DNA from: Fallopia convolvulus
Lineage: Eukaryota; Streptophyta; Magnoliopsida; Caryophyllales; Polygonaceae
NCBI GenBank assembly: GCA_964016875.1
Contig: OZ024729.1
Location: 21,224,494 to 21,288,493 of the forward strand
Direction: 5' to 3'
DNA: 64,000 nucleotides
Made by a program: the position numbers and the translations under genes
Notes under the pieces: generated by a model
What the model saw: only the letters and a program-made list of their open reading frames with translations
Databases searched by the model: none
What the model was told of the DNA's origin: nothing
Shown: positions 24,430 through 37,176 of the stretch, one piece after another
How positions within the stretch are numbered: position 1 is the first letter of the stretch
Layout of the letters: each line of letters opens with the position of its first letter

Positions 24430-24760
24430 ATTTATTCACAAAATCACAATTTTGATGAACAAAATCACAGTGTTGATGAACAAAATCACATTGTTGATGA
24501 ACAAAATCATAGTGTTGATGAACAAAATCACAATGTACTATTTTTGTTTTTTATGAACAAAATCACAATGTTGATGAGCATATTGCATGCAATTTTGATA
24601 CACATTTGTTCATTTTTTATGTACAAACAATAGATTTTTTGATGCACAAGCAATAGTTTATTTATGCACAAAATCACAGTTTTGATGAACAAAATCACAG
24701 TGTTGATGAACAAATCCACATTATTAATGAACAAATCCACAATATTGATGAAGAATCTGG
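24430..24760 (-). repeat. GATGAACAAAATCACA array
   Basis: About 12 units of roughly 21 bp containing ATGAACAAA, the reverse complement of the TTTGTTCAT motif seen at the left side of Element I; the two arrays therefore form part of its long inverted ends. Confidence 0.85.
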
Positions 24761-24884
24761 GCACATGTCCTATTTTCGTTTTTCTTTCAAAAATACGCGA
24801 ATAATTCGCCAATAAATTCGCCCGTGCCGTTTTCCCCCTTTTTAAGTGAAATGATCAGCGCCTTTGATTTTTCTTCATCCAACG

Positions 24885-24985
24885 GCTCTTGTTCTTTCTT
24901 ATTTCGCACCTGAGCGCCCATTCGCACCTGAACCGGACCCATATGAAAAAGAGTCTCATGCGAACGCCCGCGTGGGTGCGAAATG
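24885..24985. repeat. Head-to-head junction of two MULE ends
   Basis: The left arm CTTTCTTATTTCGCACCTGA...ATTCGCACC and the right arm, reversed, CTTTCTCATTTCGCACCC...GTTCGCATG form an imperfect palindrome of about 40 bp arms around CCGGACCCATATG. Left arm is the end of Element I, right arm the start of Element II. Confidence 0.75.
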
Positions 24986-25689
24986 AGAAAGCACCCGGGC
25001 CATTCGATCTTATTATGCAGATGGTTGAGATTGCTTTATCTTTAAAAAAATTTATGAAAAAGAGCACGCGCCACGCCGGTGTACAAGACACGCGCTCTTT
25101 ATAAAGTCAATTGTCTTGTTTCTTTCTCGCCATCTCTCTCTCTCTCTCACTTTTACAGTTTCTGAATCGTTTCAAGCAATTCAAGCGGAAAATCGTTCGT
25201 TCGAAACTTTTCGAAGTGATTTCGAGCCGATTTCTTACCATTAACGTCATTAAAAAGCTCAATCGAGTTCCAGATGGAGAAATCTCAAAGTTCATCTCAA
25301 AAGAATCATGTTTTTTTATCTATCGTTTTAATTTTATTGAAACCCTAGGTTTTTCGTTTGTTATTTGTGTTTGTTGAGTGTATATATACTAAATGTTTGA
25401 TCAATTATGTGTATTTTAGTGTTTATTTGAGTTGTTTGAAGTTGATAGTCCTGATTTGGTGTTTTGTGAATAAAAAAATGCATGAATCGTCACTTTCTTT
25501 TACTCGATTTTTGGTCCTACCACTTGAATAAAATATAAATTGTGTGTGTATGTGCGTATTTGATGTTTTTATCCAGTTTTTTTGATGTTGAGGTTTGCAA
25601 TAGGTGATTGTGGATTTTTGGTAGTTGCATGAAATGATTTGGTATACGTGCGTGGGAAAGTGTTGGTGTTCGTGTGTTGATTTTTGTTC

Positions 25690-25885
25690 ATTCATTTGTG
25701 CATATTTGTTCATTAAAACTAGCATATCATTTGTTCATTAGAAACTAGAATTTGTTCACCAGAAACTGGTATTTGTTCATCAGAAACTAGCATTTGTTCA
25801 TTTGAAACTTGCATTTGTTCATCAGAAACTTGCATTTGTTCATCAGAAACTAGCATTTGTTCACCAGAAACTAGAATTTGTTCAT
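25690..25885 (+). repeat. 21 bp TTTGTTCATCAGAAACTAGCA array
   Basis: Eight to nine units, mostly 21 bp, just upstream of the Ulp1 gene. The antisense frame reads as heptads (EQMLVSD) purely because the unit length is a multiple of three; I do not regard it as a protein. Confidence 0.9.
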
Positions 25886-25902
25886 CAATAAAATCAAACA
25901 TT

Positions 25903-28900
25903 GTGGTGGATACATGTGTGAATTTGTGCTTTGTATTTCTTGTTTATTTAGGGAATAAAAATTCAGGATCTATTAAACAACGTTCTGCAAATAATAAACA
26001 AGTAAAACATCTAAGGTTTGGGACAATGACAATCGGAGAAGATGAAATCTGTGCTATTCGAAGAGGTTTTCCATTTTTTATTTTGTATGGTTGTTGACAT
26101 GTTTTTTTGTGTTTTTAAAATATGTGTTTATATTGTCTTTTATCCCTTTTTTGTAATAGAAATCAGGAGTAAATCTGGAAGGGATGCTTCTTCTACGGGT
26201 GAAAAGAATGTGAGATGAAAATCAATAGCAAAAAAGCCGGTTTCAAAAGCTAATAAGTTGTTCAAGGATACTAAAGTGCCTGTATTGAGGCAAAGGCCGA
26301 CTGTTGAGTCGTCTCCATCAAAGAAGAGACCTCGGTTAGACAAGGGAAAAATGGTTGCGTCTGATGAATGTCCCAAAGATGTATTGCTTATTGATATGAT
26401 ACCTAGAAAAGGAGTAACGATAAATGAACCATTTGAGAGGAAAATGGATAGTGATGTTGCCGAATTACAAGTTGTTGGGAAGAAGAGGAAAATGGATATT
26501 GTTGTTGATAAAGAACAAGGTGTTGGGAAAAAGGTTGTAGTTGGAAACAAGTCAAAAGTGAAGGTGCCATTGAGAGTTTTGAAGCGTGAGCATTTATCGT
26601 TGAATACCAGGAACTCTCCAAAGCTGATTTGTGAAGTAATTGATGGTTTTGAAGGTGAAAGCAAGTTTGATGCTCTTAAAGACATGGGGTTTGAGTACTT
26701 CATACAATGGAATGTGTCTAATCTACCTAGTAAGTTGTGCTACCATGTCGCTAGTTGTTTTGACCCTGCATAATGCACACTGAAGATTGGTGATGGACCA
26801 GGTGTTAGAATAACACCTGAACTTGTGCAATTTTACCTTGGTCTACCTTGTGGTCCAAGGACAATTTCTGTCCCAAAGACTGTCAAGCATTCAGATATGT
26901 ACAATAGATTTAGAGAACAATTTGTGTTGGCTGAAATTGATGAGGTGACAAGGAAGAATAAATTGATGGATGCTGAGCAGATCAAAATAGGACATTTGAG
27001 TACAGTGATCAAGGAGGCTGAGAACGGTGGTGCTTGGTTTAGGAGGAACTTTATTATATTGTTCTACACCCTCTATATAGTGAGTATTCAGAATGGTGGT
27101 GTAAACTTAAAGTTCTTGGATCATTTGGTAGACTTGAACAAGATCAGTGAGTACGATTGGTGTGCTCATCTTGTTGAGAAGTTGGTTGAGAATGCTGATT
27201 CATGGAAGAAAACAAATAATGGGGTTTTCAGAGGACCTATTATATTGTTGCTAGTATTATTTCTAATTTGTTCATTACTACCATTAATTTGTACATTGGT
27301 TTATGCATATTTGTTCATTAGTAAGATTAATTTGTTCATTTGTATTTACATATTTGTTCATTGACATATTAGTATTTGTTCATGACAGATTGTCTATTGC
27401 GATTGTATGCTCATCTACCATCGCCGTGAAACTCCAAGATCCTTCCCAGTGATCAAGCATTTTAATCATGATTACTTTGTTGAGAGACATAGTTTTGAGA
27501 TTTCGAAGGGTGGGTTTGGAAAAGGTTTTTTCAGAGGTTTGCCTGAGTTTGTTATCCCTGGTGGTGATGCTGACAAGAATAAAGGAAAAGGCCCTGCTTC
27601 TGAACATTTTGAAGAAGGCATTGATCTTGGAGATGGCGGTGATGTATGTTTATTTGATTTTATTGCAAAATATTTTTAATTTTTCATGTTGTGTCTTTTT
27701 TCATTTTTGTACTTTTATAGATTACTTCTTGTGCAGTCATTTCTGAAAGAACATCTTGAGATGTTAATGGAGCTTGCATCAGCTTTGAAGAGATATCTCG
27801 ATCATGTGCAAAGAGCTCCAACTAAAATTGCCAGCCATGGACTTTTCAACAAGATCAATGAAGCTTTTGAGAAGCTATTGGGGTTGAAGGGTGTTTCATC
27901 ATCATCCTAATCTGGCACCCAAGAAGATTCTGAATCGCCAAGCCAAAATTCATTCTGGCAGGAAGCTACAAAGGTTTTGGATGAAATTGAGGTCGCAATG
28001 AAGGCAAAGAAGCGGTTTGAATTACCTTCTTTTGACCTAGGTGTGTCTCCATTGAGGGATGATTGGGTTGTGGTTGCAGATATTGGTAGGAAAAGTGTTA
28101 TTATGCAAGAAGATGAGTTCAGGAATGTTGATGCCACAAGGAAGAAGGAAATAAAGATTTTCTTTATTTGCAAGGGATTAAGTGATGAACAAATTAGAAA
28201 AAAGGCTGAGGAGGAGGAAGCTTCAAGGAAAAAGGTTGAGGAAGATAGGAGAAGGATTGAAGAAGAAGAGAAGTTAAAAAGGGATGAAGAGGACAAGAGG
28301 ATAAGAGAAGAAGAAGAAAAAAGGAAGCAGGAAGAGGATTTGTTATAATCCATAAGGAGGGAGGATGCATTAATACAAGAGGAGAAGAGAAAGAAAGAGG
28401 AGGAAGAGAAGAGGAAAACAGAAGAGGAAGAGAAGAAGAAGCGGGAAGAGGAGGAAGAGAAAAAGAGAAAAGCAACTAAGGAGGAAGCGAAGAGACAAAG
28501 AAAAGAGAAAGAAAAGAAAACGCGGGAAGAAGAGGAAGAGAAAAAGAGAAAACTAGCTGAGAAAGAGAATAGGCGTTTGGAAGAGGTTAAGAGGATGGAA
28601 GATGAGAAAGAGAAGAAGAGGAACAAGGAAGAGGAAGAGAAGAAGGGAGAAGCAGAGGAGAAAGAGAAGAAGAGGATTGATGAGGTTGAACAATAGAGAG
28701 GCAAGAGGAGGTGAAGAGGAGGCAAGAGGAAAGAAGAAGAGGAAGAGAAGAGGAAGAGAAGAGGAAGAAGGAATATGCTGAGGCGAAAAAGAAGATTGAT
28801 GAAGAGAAGAGAAAGGAAGAGGAGAAGAAGAAGAAGAAATAGGAAAGGGATGCGGAAACGATGAGAATTGGCATGGAGTTGAAGAGGAAACAAGAGGAGA

Positions 28901-31622
28901 TAGATAAGAAGAAGCAGGATGAAGCAAAGCAGAAACATAAAGAGGAGTTGAACAAGATTCAGGATGAGGTTTGTTCATTGATATTTCTTATTTGTTCATT
29001 GATTTTGCTTATTTGTTCATAAGTGTAGGATCATTAGTACGTCTAGGTCGTCGACCTCAACTAAGTGGTCGACCTCTTAAGTAAATGCAGCAGAAATAAA
29101 CTACAAGAAAGACTTACTTGAACACAATGATTTTTATAGTGGAAACACTTGATCGAGGAACTCTATCAATCAAGTGTGAAAACCACTCCCTTCCAAGTTC
29201 TCGCTTGGAAGGATTAAAAGTCGTAGCTTGCTTTATTGATCTTTTGGATTGTTTACAAGAACACCCTGGATTTAGACCTACTTCCCAAGCACTCTAGAAC
29301 TCGTTGTGAACCGAGTAACCACAACCCTCAACCCGTCTAACAAGCCTACGTCTCTTCGAACTCACCACTCGATCGAATCCCACGAACGAATCACTCTATC
29401 TTTTCTCTTTCACAAATATGGAGTATAAGCACGTGGTTTTTCCTCTCTTAATATGCAATATCAGCTCTCCCATTTTGTAACCTAATAACCACGAATTATA
29501 TAGGCTAGCACACTAGGGTTTAGAGATATAGTACTTCCTTTATTAATTAAGGAAGATAATATAAATCCAATCCTTACAAATCTTCCTAAGGATAAAATAA
29601 ATATTACTATAAACAAATTCCTTAGGGCTTAAGCAATATCCACGTCCTTTCTTGTTTTGAGAAGATTCTTTCCTTAACCGAACTGATATGATATCTCGCG
29701 CAATCTTCTCACGTGTTTTCCGTCCGCCTTCTTGTCAGGTCGAGGACCTGGCTCACGTCGACGACTTGCCCACGTCGGCGACCTAGATCACGTTGGCGAC
29801 CTGTTTCACAAACTCGAGATCGACCACCTGACTTGCATAGGTCGGGGACGTGACTAACGTCGGCGTAAGTTGACAACCTGTCAAAGTCTTGAACTCACAT
29901 TCTACCAACTCTTCTATTTCGTCATGGTTCACATGTTCGCGACTTCTCACATGTCCATGACTTCATAGAAGAATCCATGTTGTCAACTTCCTTCAAGTTT
30001 GGAACCATCAAAATCAAAGCTTCGCTTTGTAACAAGTGATAAGACATTTGTTAATTGATTTTGTATCTAGTTTGTTCATGAATAATATGTGTTTTTACAT
30101 TTGTAGATCAACAAGCAGGCGCAAGATGTTGGTTCTAGTTCAATCGACACTCCTGTTGGTGTTAAACTTACTGGTGAGGATGTACTTGATAAAATAATAT
30201 CTAAACCTTCTGATTTTGTGAAGTCGCCTTACATGGAAAGGAGTGTTGTTTTGACAGAAAAAGTATCTCATGCGGCCAAGAAATTGTTCGATTGACTAAT
30301 TGAAGACATTCCTGATCCAAGAAGGTAAAAATGCGTAGAATAGTATTTTTCTTTACATATTGCTCTTTTTATATCTTCAAGTTGATTTTATTATTAAATT
30401 TGATCATTTTTTGTTTTATGTTTCTGATTTGTGTAGTATTGAAATCTTTAAGATGATGCATGTTTCCGCCATGAAAAGGGATTTTGTTTCAATGGCAGTA
30501 AAATCTGAAGTGGAAACAAATATAATCGGACTTTGGAGTTGTTATCTCAATATACAAGAGTAGTGGAAAAGCGACTCAAAACCCTTGAGGTTTTTTATGT
30601 CTCCTAAGGATTTGGTAAGAAAAAGATTTTTTATATTCACATTGTCTTATTTAATGACTTTGATATTCTCAATCTAATTTATACTTATATATATTTTGCA
30701 GTTATTGCCACTGAGCAAGGATTTTAGTGATGAGGATTCCATAGAGTTTTTCATTAATGCCGTTCATGGCACTCTTGAAAAATTCAAGTGGATTAATGTG
30801 CACAAGATTGGCCTGATATGCATTTTTGTTCATTGATATAACATTTTGGTTCATTGATATTCTTTTATTTGTTCATCGGTACTACATATTTGTTCAGAGG
30901 TATTAGCTATTTGTTCATTAGAAAGATTGGCTCTTCACTATGTTGTTTTTAATCAATGTAAGGTTTTTTCATGCTTGTTTCCCTCTGCATTTTTACAGTT
31001 TGTGTTTCCTATATGTACCTCATCGCATTACTATTGTATTGCGTTGAATGTGAGAGTGCCAAGTTTCCACATAATTGATAACTTGATGAAGGATGTGCCC
31101 TTGGAAGCAAAGTATCAACACGTACCTGCTAAATTGGTGAGTTTTATTTGTTTTTGGAATTTGTAATAGTTTGTTTTTCAGCATTGACACGTGTGCTTAA
31201 TATTGAATGAGTTGTTTTGTTTCTTGTTGTTATTTTTTTAGAGAATGCTCTTTGTCGAGCTTATGAAGATGTTCGATATGGATGCAAGGGCTGCTTTTTT
31301 CGAGGATGTGGATAGGATTCCATATGAACGTCTTGAGATGAAATGGAGAGATAATAGAAACAAGACTGATTGTGGAATTTTTATGATGCGGCACATGGAA
31401 ACTTACTTTGGCAACAACTTGTCTGGTTGGGCTTGTGGACTCAATAAACATGATCAATATCAACTTGATGACTTGAGGATAAGGTACTGCAATGAGTTGT
31501 TGTTGAGTCCATTGAATGAACACAAGGCAACAACTGAAAAGCTTGTTCAAGAATTTGTCACGCGTAAACCGACAGTCGTATCTCGTGCTCCTCCTACAAG
31601 GAAGTCAAAGAACAAGAAGTGA
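25903..31622 (+). pseudogene. Ulp1-type cysteine protease gene of the MULE, decayed
   Basis: This is a multi-exon gene. Approximate exons: 25903-26063; 26160-27245 (basic, then a DUF1985-like module, MGFEYFIQWNVSNLPSK to LVQFYLGLPCG); 27390-27645; 27737-28975 (long Glu/Lys/Arg coiled coil); 30107-30325; 30437-30615; 30703-30820; 30999-31136; 31242-31622. The peptidase C48 triad is visible: His in TSSHYYCIAL, Asp in FHIIDN, Cys in KTDCGIFMMRH. Ulp1 proteases remove SUMO; the target of transposon-borne copies is unknown. In-frame stops at about 26215, 26771, 27908 and 28346, plus several in the coiled coil after 28690, show it is a pseudogene, while the catalytic exons remain open. It ends KNKK-stop at 31622. 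Captured Ulp1 genes in MULEs are known (Arabidopsis Kaonashi group). Confidence 0.85.
29026..30033 (-). mobile_element. 1 kb insertion, probable solo LTR
   Basis: Flanked by AAGTG at 29021-29025 and 30034-30038, inside an intron of the Ulp1 gene. On the minus strand, shifting one or two bases gives TGTTACAAAGC...GATCCTACA, i.e. TG...CA ends, so boundary and duplication are uncertain by 1-2 bp. A TATA-like CCTATATAAT (reverse of about 29497-29506) fits a minus-strand LTR. It contains GTCGACGAC-type palindromes at 17-18 bp spacing (29740-29800, 29050/29068). No internal genes. Confidence 0.65.
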
Positions 31623-32282
31623 TGTACAATGATATGTGTTGGTTGGAAAACAGTTTGGAATGAGTTGTTTTTGTGTATGGTTTCTTAGAATACAGTTTAT
31701 GGTGGTGTATGACTTGAATGTTGCAGATATTTGGTTTTTCTTTTTGTATAGTGTCGTATATTCACTTCAATAGAGTTGTGGAATGATGGGTTTTTTTGTG
31801 TTAGTGTGACATTTGATTCATAAAACATGATTTAATCGTAATTTGTTCATCAACACCTTAGATTTGTTCATCTATACCTTAGATTTGTTCATCAATACTT
31901 TCGATTTGTTCATCGATTAAAAATATGTGTTCTTAATTTGTTCATCAATAACTTATATTTGTTCATCCATAATTTAGATTTGTTCATCGATAAAGAATAT
32001 GTGTTTTTGTTGAAGAGTTTTGAGATTGTTTCATTTTATTTAAAGGTTTTTTTCATCATCAATGTATGATTTGTTCATGGAAAATATCTACATGTACATG
32101 GAAATATATTTATTGAAGAATGAAATGGTTTTGTTCATTAGATAATAAATTTGTTCATTACTAACTGCTAATTATTCATCGAAACCAGAAATTTGTTCAT
32201 TGATATTGCAACAATTATGAATACTATGCATTTCACCCTAATGCAACAATTATGTATCAGAAATCAAAGATTAATGAGAGAA
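31623..32282 (+). other. 3' spacer between the two MULE genes with TTTGTTCATC repeats
   Basis: Separates the ends of the Ulp1 and FAR1 genes. About ten ATTTGTTCATC units occur at 31840-32190. No gene recognised. Confidence 0.6.
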
Positions 32283-33689
32283 CTAATTGGGAACATTAGT
32301 GCATGTCCTGCTGTTGTGTCCAAGCTTGCATTTTGCACAAGCCCTTTGCTCCTTTTTTGCTTTCTTCATTGCTTTCTCTTTACCTCCCATAATACGCCCT
32401 TCTTTCTTCTTGCCCTTTGTCACTGCTCGTTCAGGAGGGTGTACCTCAATAACACTCGGTCTGTTTCCCAAGAATGTTTGGATTGAACTCTGCCTTGTTG
32501 ATGTAGATATAATTCCCCTCCCAATAAGCTCAGATATGTTTCCTTTTTTTCCTTCAAGAAACATATCAACTCTTTGAGGTGTTCTGTGTTGTCCCTTATG
32601 GCATTAATGCAAGAATGTACCTCGCCCAATAAATCAGCAATCAACAGCTTTTTCTCATCCATCACATCACATTGGTCAACTGTTGAACCTTCTATCTCCA
32701 AAGTAGGAGTCAGATTTGATTTCTTTGTCCATCTATTCTTTATGTATTTAGTTGGCACCTTCTTCAAGCCAATGTTTTTGAATACGAAAAACATATGGCA
32801 GCATGGAATCCCAATATTGATGAACTTATTGCATGAGCAAATGAACTCTTCGTTTTGTGGCTCATATTTCACAACATGTACCTTCCCAAACTGCCCGTTG
32901 ATGTGATACTCATGGATGTTGTCTTCCATGACCAAATTGCTTATACCACATTCAAATACAGAAGCAACAATTTCTGTCTGGACGTCATAGATGATGTTTA
33001 TGATGTGAACAAATGCACAATGTTTCTCTAAATCCAATGGTGTCATTAGAGTGGGGAAACTTGTTAAAGATTCAAAATCTAACCTCTGCTGATTGTGCCT
33101 TTGTGAATCAATTGCACTCTCAAACTGCATCATGAAAATAACTAGAGAAGATGTGGATCCAATGAAATGCGAGAAGAAGTTCTGGCTCTCAGACCTTGAA
33201 GTTGTTCTAAGAAGTCCACCCATGTTTACATCATTGAAGTACGCAGGGATCCATAAGCGAAGTAGCTCAAACATCAGCGGCAACCAAGTGTTTGACTCAA
33301 GTCCAAATTCAGCAATAATGGAATGCCAAGTCTCCTCAAACTCTTCCCGGCTAATTTCATTGCTCCAAACAAGCTTGTTGAGCTTGCTTCTGAATTGATC
33401 ATTGTTATACACATCATTTGTGACATTTGACGGTACCTTGAACATGATATGCCACATGCAGAAATGATGCACAACCTTGTCAAAAACTTTTTCAATTGCA
33501 ACTCTTATTGCAGGATCTTGATCAGTGAGAATGACAAATGGTTCATGGCCCCTCATTGCATCTTTGAAGTTTTTGAATAGCCAGACATAAAATTCGATAT
33601 CTTCTTTTAGAAGCAACCCAAAGGCAAAAGTAATGGTCTTCTTGTTGTTGTCAACCCTTGTGAATGGTACAAATACCATTTCATACCTG

Positions 33690-33905
33690 AAGGCAAAGAA
33701 TTAAATTTGTTCATCAATATATGTGATTTGTTCATCAATATATGTGATTTGTTCATCAATATATGGGATTTGTTCATCAATATATACGATTTGTTCATCA
33801 ATAGAATCAATTTGTTCATTGTAAATTCCGGAAGGCAAGTATTAATTTTGTTCATCAATACATATGATTTGTTCATTTAAAGAATCAATTTGTTCATCAA
33901 ATTAA
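33690..33905 (+). repeat. 21 bp ATTTGTTCATCAATATATGTG array in the FAR1 intron
   Basis: About ten units, mostly exactly 21 bp, fill the intron of the FAR1-type gene, in the opposite orientation to transcription. Confidence 0.92.
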
Positions 33906-34108
33906 TCCTTTTTCATACCTGTTTGATTTGTATGTTGCATCAGCCGAGACAACATCTCCAAAATATGAGAAGTTCTTCCTTGCAATAGGATCAGACCAGA
34001 ATAATTTGGTTAATTTATGTTGTTCATCAACATCGTATTCAAAGAAAAATGCGTCACATCTTTCTTTTTTCTTGAACAAGTTGTCAATAACCATTTGAGC
34101 ATCACACC

Positions 34109-35452
34109 TGATGTCCACCTTTTTAGTCGTGTTTTTAGGGTATGTTTTTAGTGTGTTTGAGTCTTTTTCTTTAGTTTTGTGTTTTGTTTTGATTCGTTTG
34201 TGTAGGTTTTCGTATTTCCTTAAGATATGGAGTCTACATAAGCTTTGGTGGTGTTTTGTAGGTTTTTAGAAGCAATTTGGAGCATTTTTGAAGAAAAGAG
34301 CAAAGCCGGTGAAAGATAGCACTCAAGAATGAAGTGAAGATGAAGATTAAGAGCTCAAGTAAAGTCATTGAAGATCAAGTTTGAGCTTATAAAGTGATAG
34401 AGAATTTTGTTACAAGAACATAGGAAAAAGAATCGAGTCAAACGGAGTTGTAACGAATCCTCTACGCAAGTTTTACTCAAGGCTGTTCAAAGTGCTGAAC
34501 AGGGTCGTTAACGACCCTGTCAAGGTCGTTAACGAGGTACCGCGAGGAGCAGCGTGTCAGAGTCGGTGCTATTAATGGGCTTTTATCCTATTTCCTTTTA
34601 TGTTATTAGATAGATAGAAGGGATATATTTTATTAGAAGATATTATTTCCTTATAGTTAGATTTAAGATAGATTTATTTCCTTAAAGATAGATTTAAGAT
34701 AGAATAGTTTCTCTATAAATACACTTGTCTTCTCTTTAGTTTTCTAATCATTCAAGTTAGAGGAGGAGGAAGGGATGAATGAAGAGAGGAGGACGAAGAG
34801 AGGGGGACGAGTAGGGAATTGTGGAGAAGAACTATCGTTTGGATTCAAAGTTGTAAGCTTTCCCTTTTATTTAATATAGTTGTTTGCTTTAAATTATGAT
34901 TTGTGAGTAGTCCTTCTCTCTAAGGTTGGGGTTAAACCCAACAATGGTTATGCATGCTTGTTTATGATCATGTTTTGATTGTTTTTATTGCATGATTCTA
35001 TTCTCTTGTTCTTAATCCTTGAGACGAAAGTTGATAGGAATTTCTCATTCATAGTTGAAGCGAAAGCAGACACCTTGAATCAGAATAGTCGATTAGGGTT
35101 TTGAAGCGAAAGTGGATCAATCCTAGTTGAAGTAGAAGAGATAGATAGTAAGTTTATTGATAGGACGAAAGTTGATTGATTTACTTGCTTTGGTTGACAA
35201 AAGTTGACACCTTTATGTGATAAAAGCATGATCTTTATGTTTCATAGCGTTTGGCATGCATAATTGTTGTTGTGGTGATACCTTTACCTTAGAATTCCTC
35301 TTTCCTTGCTAAAAACCCTTATTTTGTAGATTGCTTGCTTTCCAAGTAACAAAACATAGCACTGACTTTCTCCCTGCGGATGAACCTGACTCCCCTATAC
35401 TCAACGGGGTCTTGATTATAAATTTATTTGTTGTCAAGAAACCCTTTCAACA
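34109..35452 (+). repeat. 5' LTR of Athila-like element
   Basis: TG...CA ends, 1344 bp, partner of 46732-48075. It carries one paired palindrome module (34505/34526) and a likely TATA box, TATAAATACA, near 34714. Confidence 0.95.
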
Positions 35453-35455
35453 AAT

Positions 35456-35473
35456 TGGCGCCGTTGCGGGGAG
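35456..35473 (+). promoter_or_regulatory. Primer binding site, tRNA-Asp type
   Basis: TGGCGCCGTTGCGGGGAG, three bases after the LTR, complementary to the tRNA-Asp 3' end with one base missing after GTTGC. Confidence 0.9.
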
Positions 35474-35807
35474 ATTTCAATAGTGCCAAGTTTTGTTCTT
35501 TTTACGCTTTTTGGACCGCCGAGTCGGTAACGACCCTCCTAGGGTCGGTACCGACCCTGCTGGGCAACCCGGTTTCTGTGCTTTTTCTGTTTGTTTTCTA
35601 GGTCATTGTCGAGTCGTTAACGACCCTCCCAGGGTCGGTAACAACCCTGTCGACAGGTAGTTGTTTCTTTCTTTTTAAAGTTTCGGTTTTTACGGGATCA
35701 CTCTAGGCTCGTTATCGACCCTATCCAGGCTCGGTACCGACCCTCGCCGAGAACCCGTTTTTGCTTTTTGTTTTTGTTTTTGTTTTTGTTTTTGCTTTCA
35801 GTGTATG
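35474..35807 (+). other. Leader with three paired palindrome modules
   Basis: Modules start at 35524/35545, 35614/35635 and 35709/35731, then a TTTTTG run precedes the gag ATG at 35808. No protein. Confidence 0.8.
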
Positions 35808-36516
35808 CCAGCTGAAGGACGTCGAGTTGTCTCTAATCCAATAAGTAGACCCTGAACTCGAGCGTTCCCTCCACAGGAAATTAAGAGAACGCAAAGCCAT
35901 GGCTACACATGAAGAATTAGCTAAGCAGATTGCTGAACTCTGTTTAGAGATAGAGGAGATCCAGAGAGAAAGGGAAACCATAGATGCTGAGGCATATGAA
36001 GAGGCTAACTACATGAGGGGTCCATATTGGAACCAAGGTGATACTTTTTATGCAGGGCGGAATTACAATCAACCCACCTGGGGCAATTATGCATACGACC
36101 AAGGGAGCCAACTTCCTCAACAAGAACAGAGTGTTCCACCTTATCAACCTCCGGGCTATCAAGAGCCACCATCTTGGGTGCAAGGACTCTATGAAGGGAT
36201 TAATGGAGTGAAGAATAAAATCAATGGAGTCCAAGCTAACCTCAATTACCAAATGTAAAGGTGGGGAGAGTTCGAGATTTGGAAAAAGAGCGTTGACTCA
36301 CAAATTTGTAATCTAGCTGCACGGATTCCAAGACCTCAAGGGCAATTTTCGGGCCGACCCGAAGAGAACCCTAGAGGACAAATTGCAGCCATACACCTCA
36401 GAAGTGGCAAGGAGTTGCCAGATCGAGTCAAACCTAATGACACTGAGCACGACAACGAAGAAGATGCCCCGATCAGGCTCCTTACCGACCCCAACAGGGT
36501 CGTTACCGAGGCTCCC
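35808..36516 (+). pseudogene. Internally deleted gag of the Athila-like element
   Basis: ATG at 35808 (MPAEGRRVV) meets a TGA after 16 codons; a downstream ATG at 35899 reopens to TAA at 36258, and the same frame then continues open to the nested insertion at 36517. Compared with the gag at 1-1208, the N-terminal coiled coil (ELCLEIEEIQRERE) joins directly to the region after the zinc knuckle (EEANYMRGPYWNQ), so the whole capsid core and the CCHC knuckle are missing. The C-terminal part (PEENPRGQ...HLRSGKELP) matches other Athila Gags. It cannot make a working Gag. Frame resumes at 43524 beyond the nested element. Confidence 0.85.
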
Positions 36517-37176
36517 TGATCGCCTCTCACGGAGTGCGAGGGTCTAGAGATACAATTTATAACCCGACCCCGTTGTAGCACGTGGTGGGTGTCGAACACT
36601 CGGGAAGTCTACTCGATTGATGTGCCTAGATACTAGGAAGCTAGAAAAGAGAGCTTAAAACAAAGGAAAACAAAGAGAACAGTCGGGACCGACACAGAGG
36701 TCACGTCGGGCCCGATGTTGGCGACAAGAGGAAGTCGGGACCGACGTATGGTAAGTCGGGCCCGAGGTAGCTGGGTTTGTCGAACTTCAAAGATTAAAAG
36801 TAGATCTTGGGCTTTTGGGTTCCTTGTCTAGTAGATTAAGGCTTATCCACCCCAATTCAAGCAATGAGTGATGATCGGACTAGGATCGAGTGCTTTCGCC
36901 CTCGTTCCAACCACTTCTACACATCGATCATTGGGGAAATCCCCTTCGAAGCAAGGTCTTGAGATTGACACATGTTCACTTTCGCTACTTTGCCAATCTC
37001 AAGCCTTGATTCCCGACTTTCGCAAGGAATTGTAGCTCTATGTAGAGTGGGTTCCTTAGATCAAACACTCAAGGCTATGGAATTGGGGTTTCTAGCCCGA
37101 ACCTAGCTAGGGGTTTCCCCCATAACCCAAGATCAAGGAGATCTACTCCATGTGACAAGCAAAGAAAGCAAACAAA

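Larger units (their letters stand above)
16764..24930. mobile_element. Element I: MULE with long inverted ends, non-autonomous
   Basis: The left end (ATTCGTGTGAGAATGG...CGCCCAGGTGAGAA) is an inverted counterpart of 24890-24925 (reversed GGTTCAGGTGCGAATGGGCG...CTCAGGTGCGAA). The similarity continues inward through a CGGCACATGCG/CGGCACGGGCG motif and GCGTATTTTT blocks. Both sub-terminal regions hold TTTGTTCAT arrays. Its own coding content is only the small ORF at 17339-17512; the MuDR-type MULE at 17885-23899 is a later insertion. Without that insertion it is about 2.1 kb. No transposase of its own; Element II next to it has related ends and a FAR1-type transposase that could have moved it. 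Confidence 0.7.

Noticed and set aside
25719..25901. Antisense ORF of EQMLVSD heptads
   Set aside because: Pure translation of a 21 bp DNA repeat; it has no homologous protein features and lies upstream of the Ulp1 gene.
27907..28978. Long antisense Ser/Leu/Phe-rich ORFs (up to 343 residues)
   Set aside because: Shadow of the Glu/Lys-rich coiled coil on the plus strand; composition follows from GAA/GAG/AAG codons read backwards.
33690..33905. CRISPR-like regular repeats
   Set aside because: Units are contiguous 21 bp degenerate repeats without unique spacers, in a plant transposon intron.
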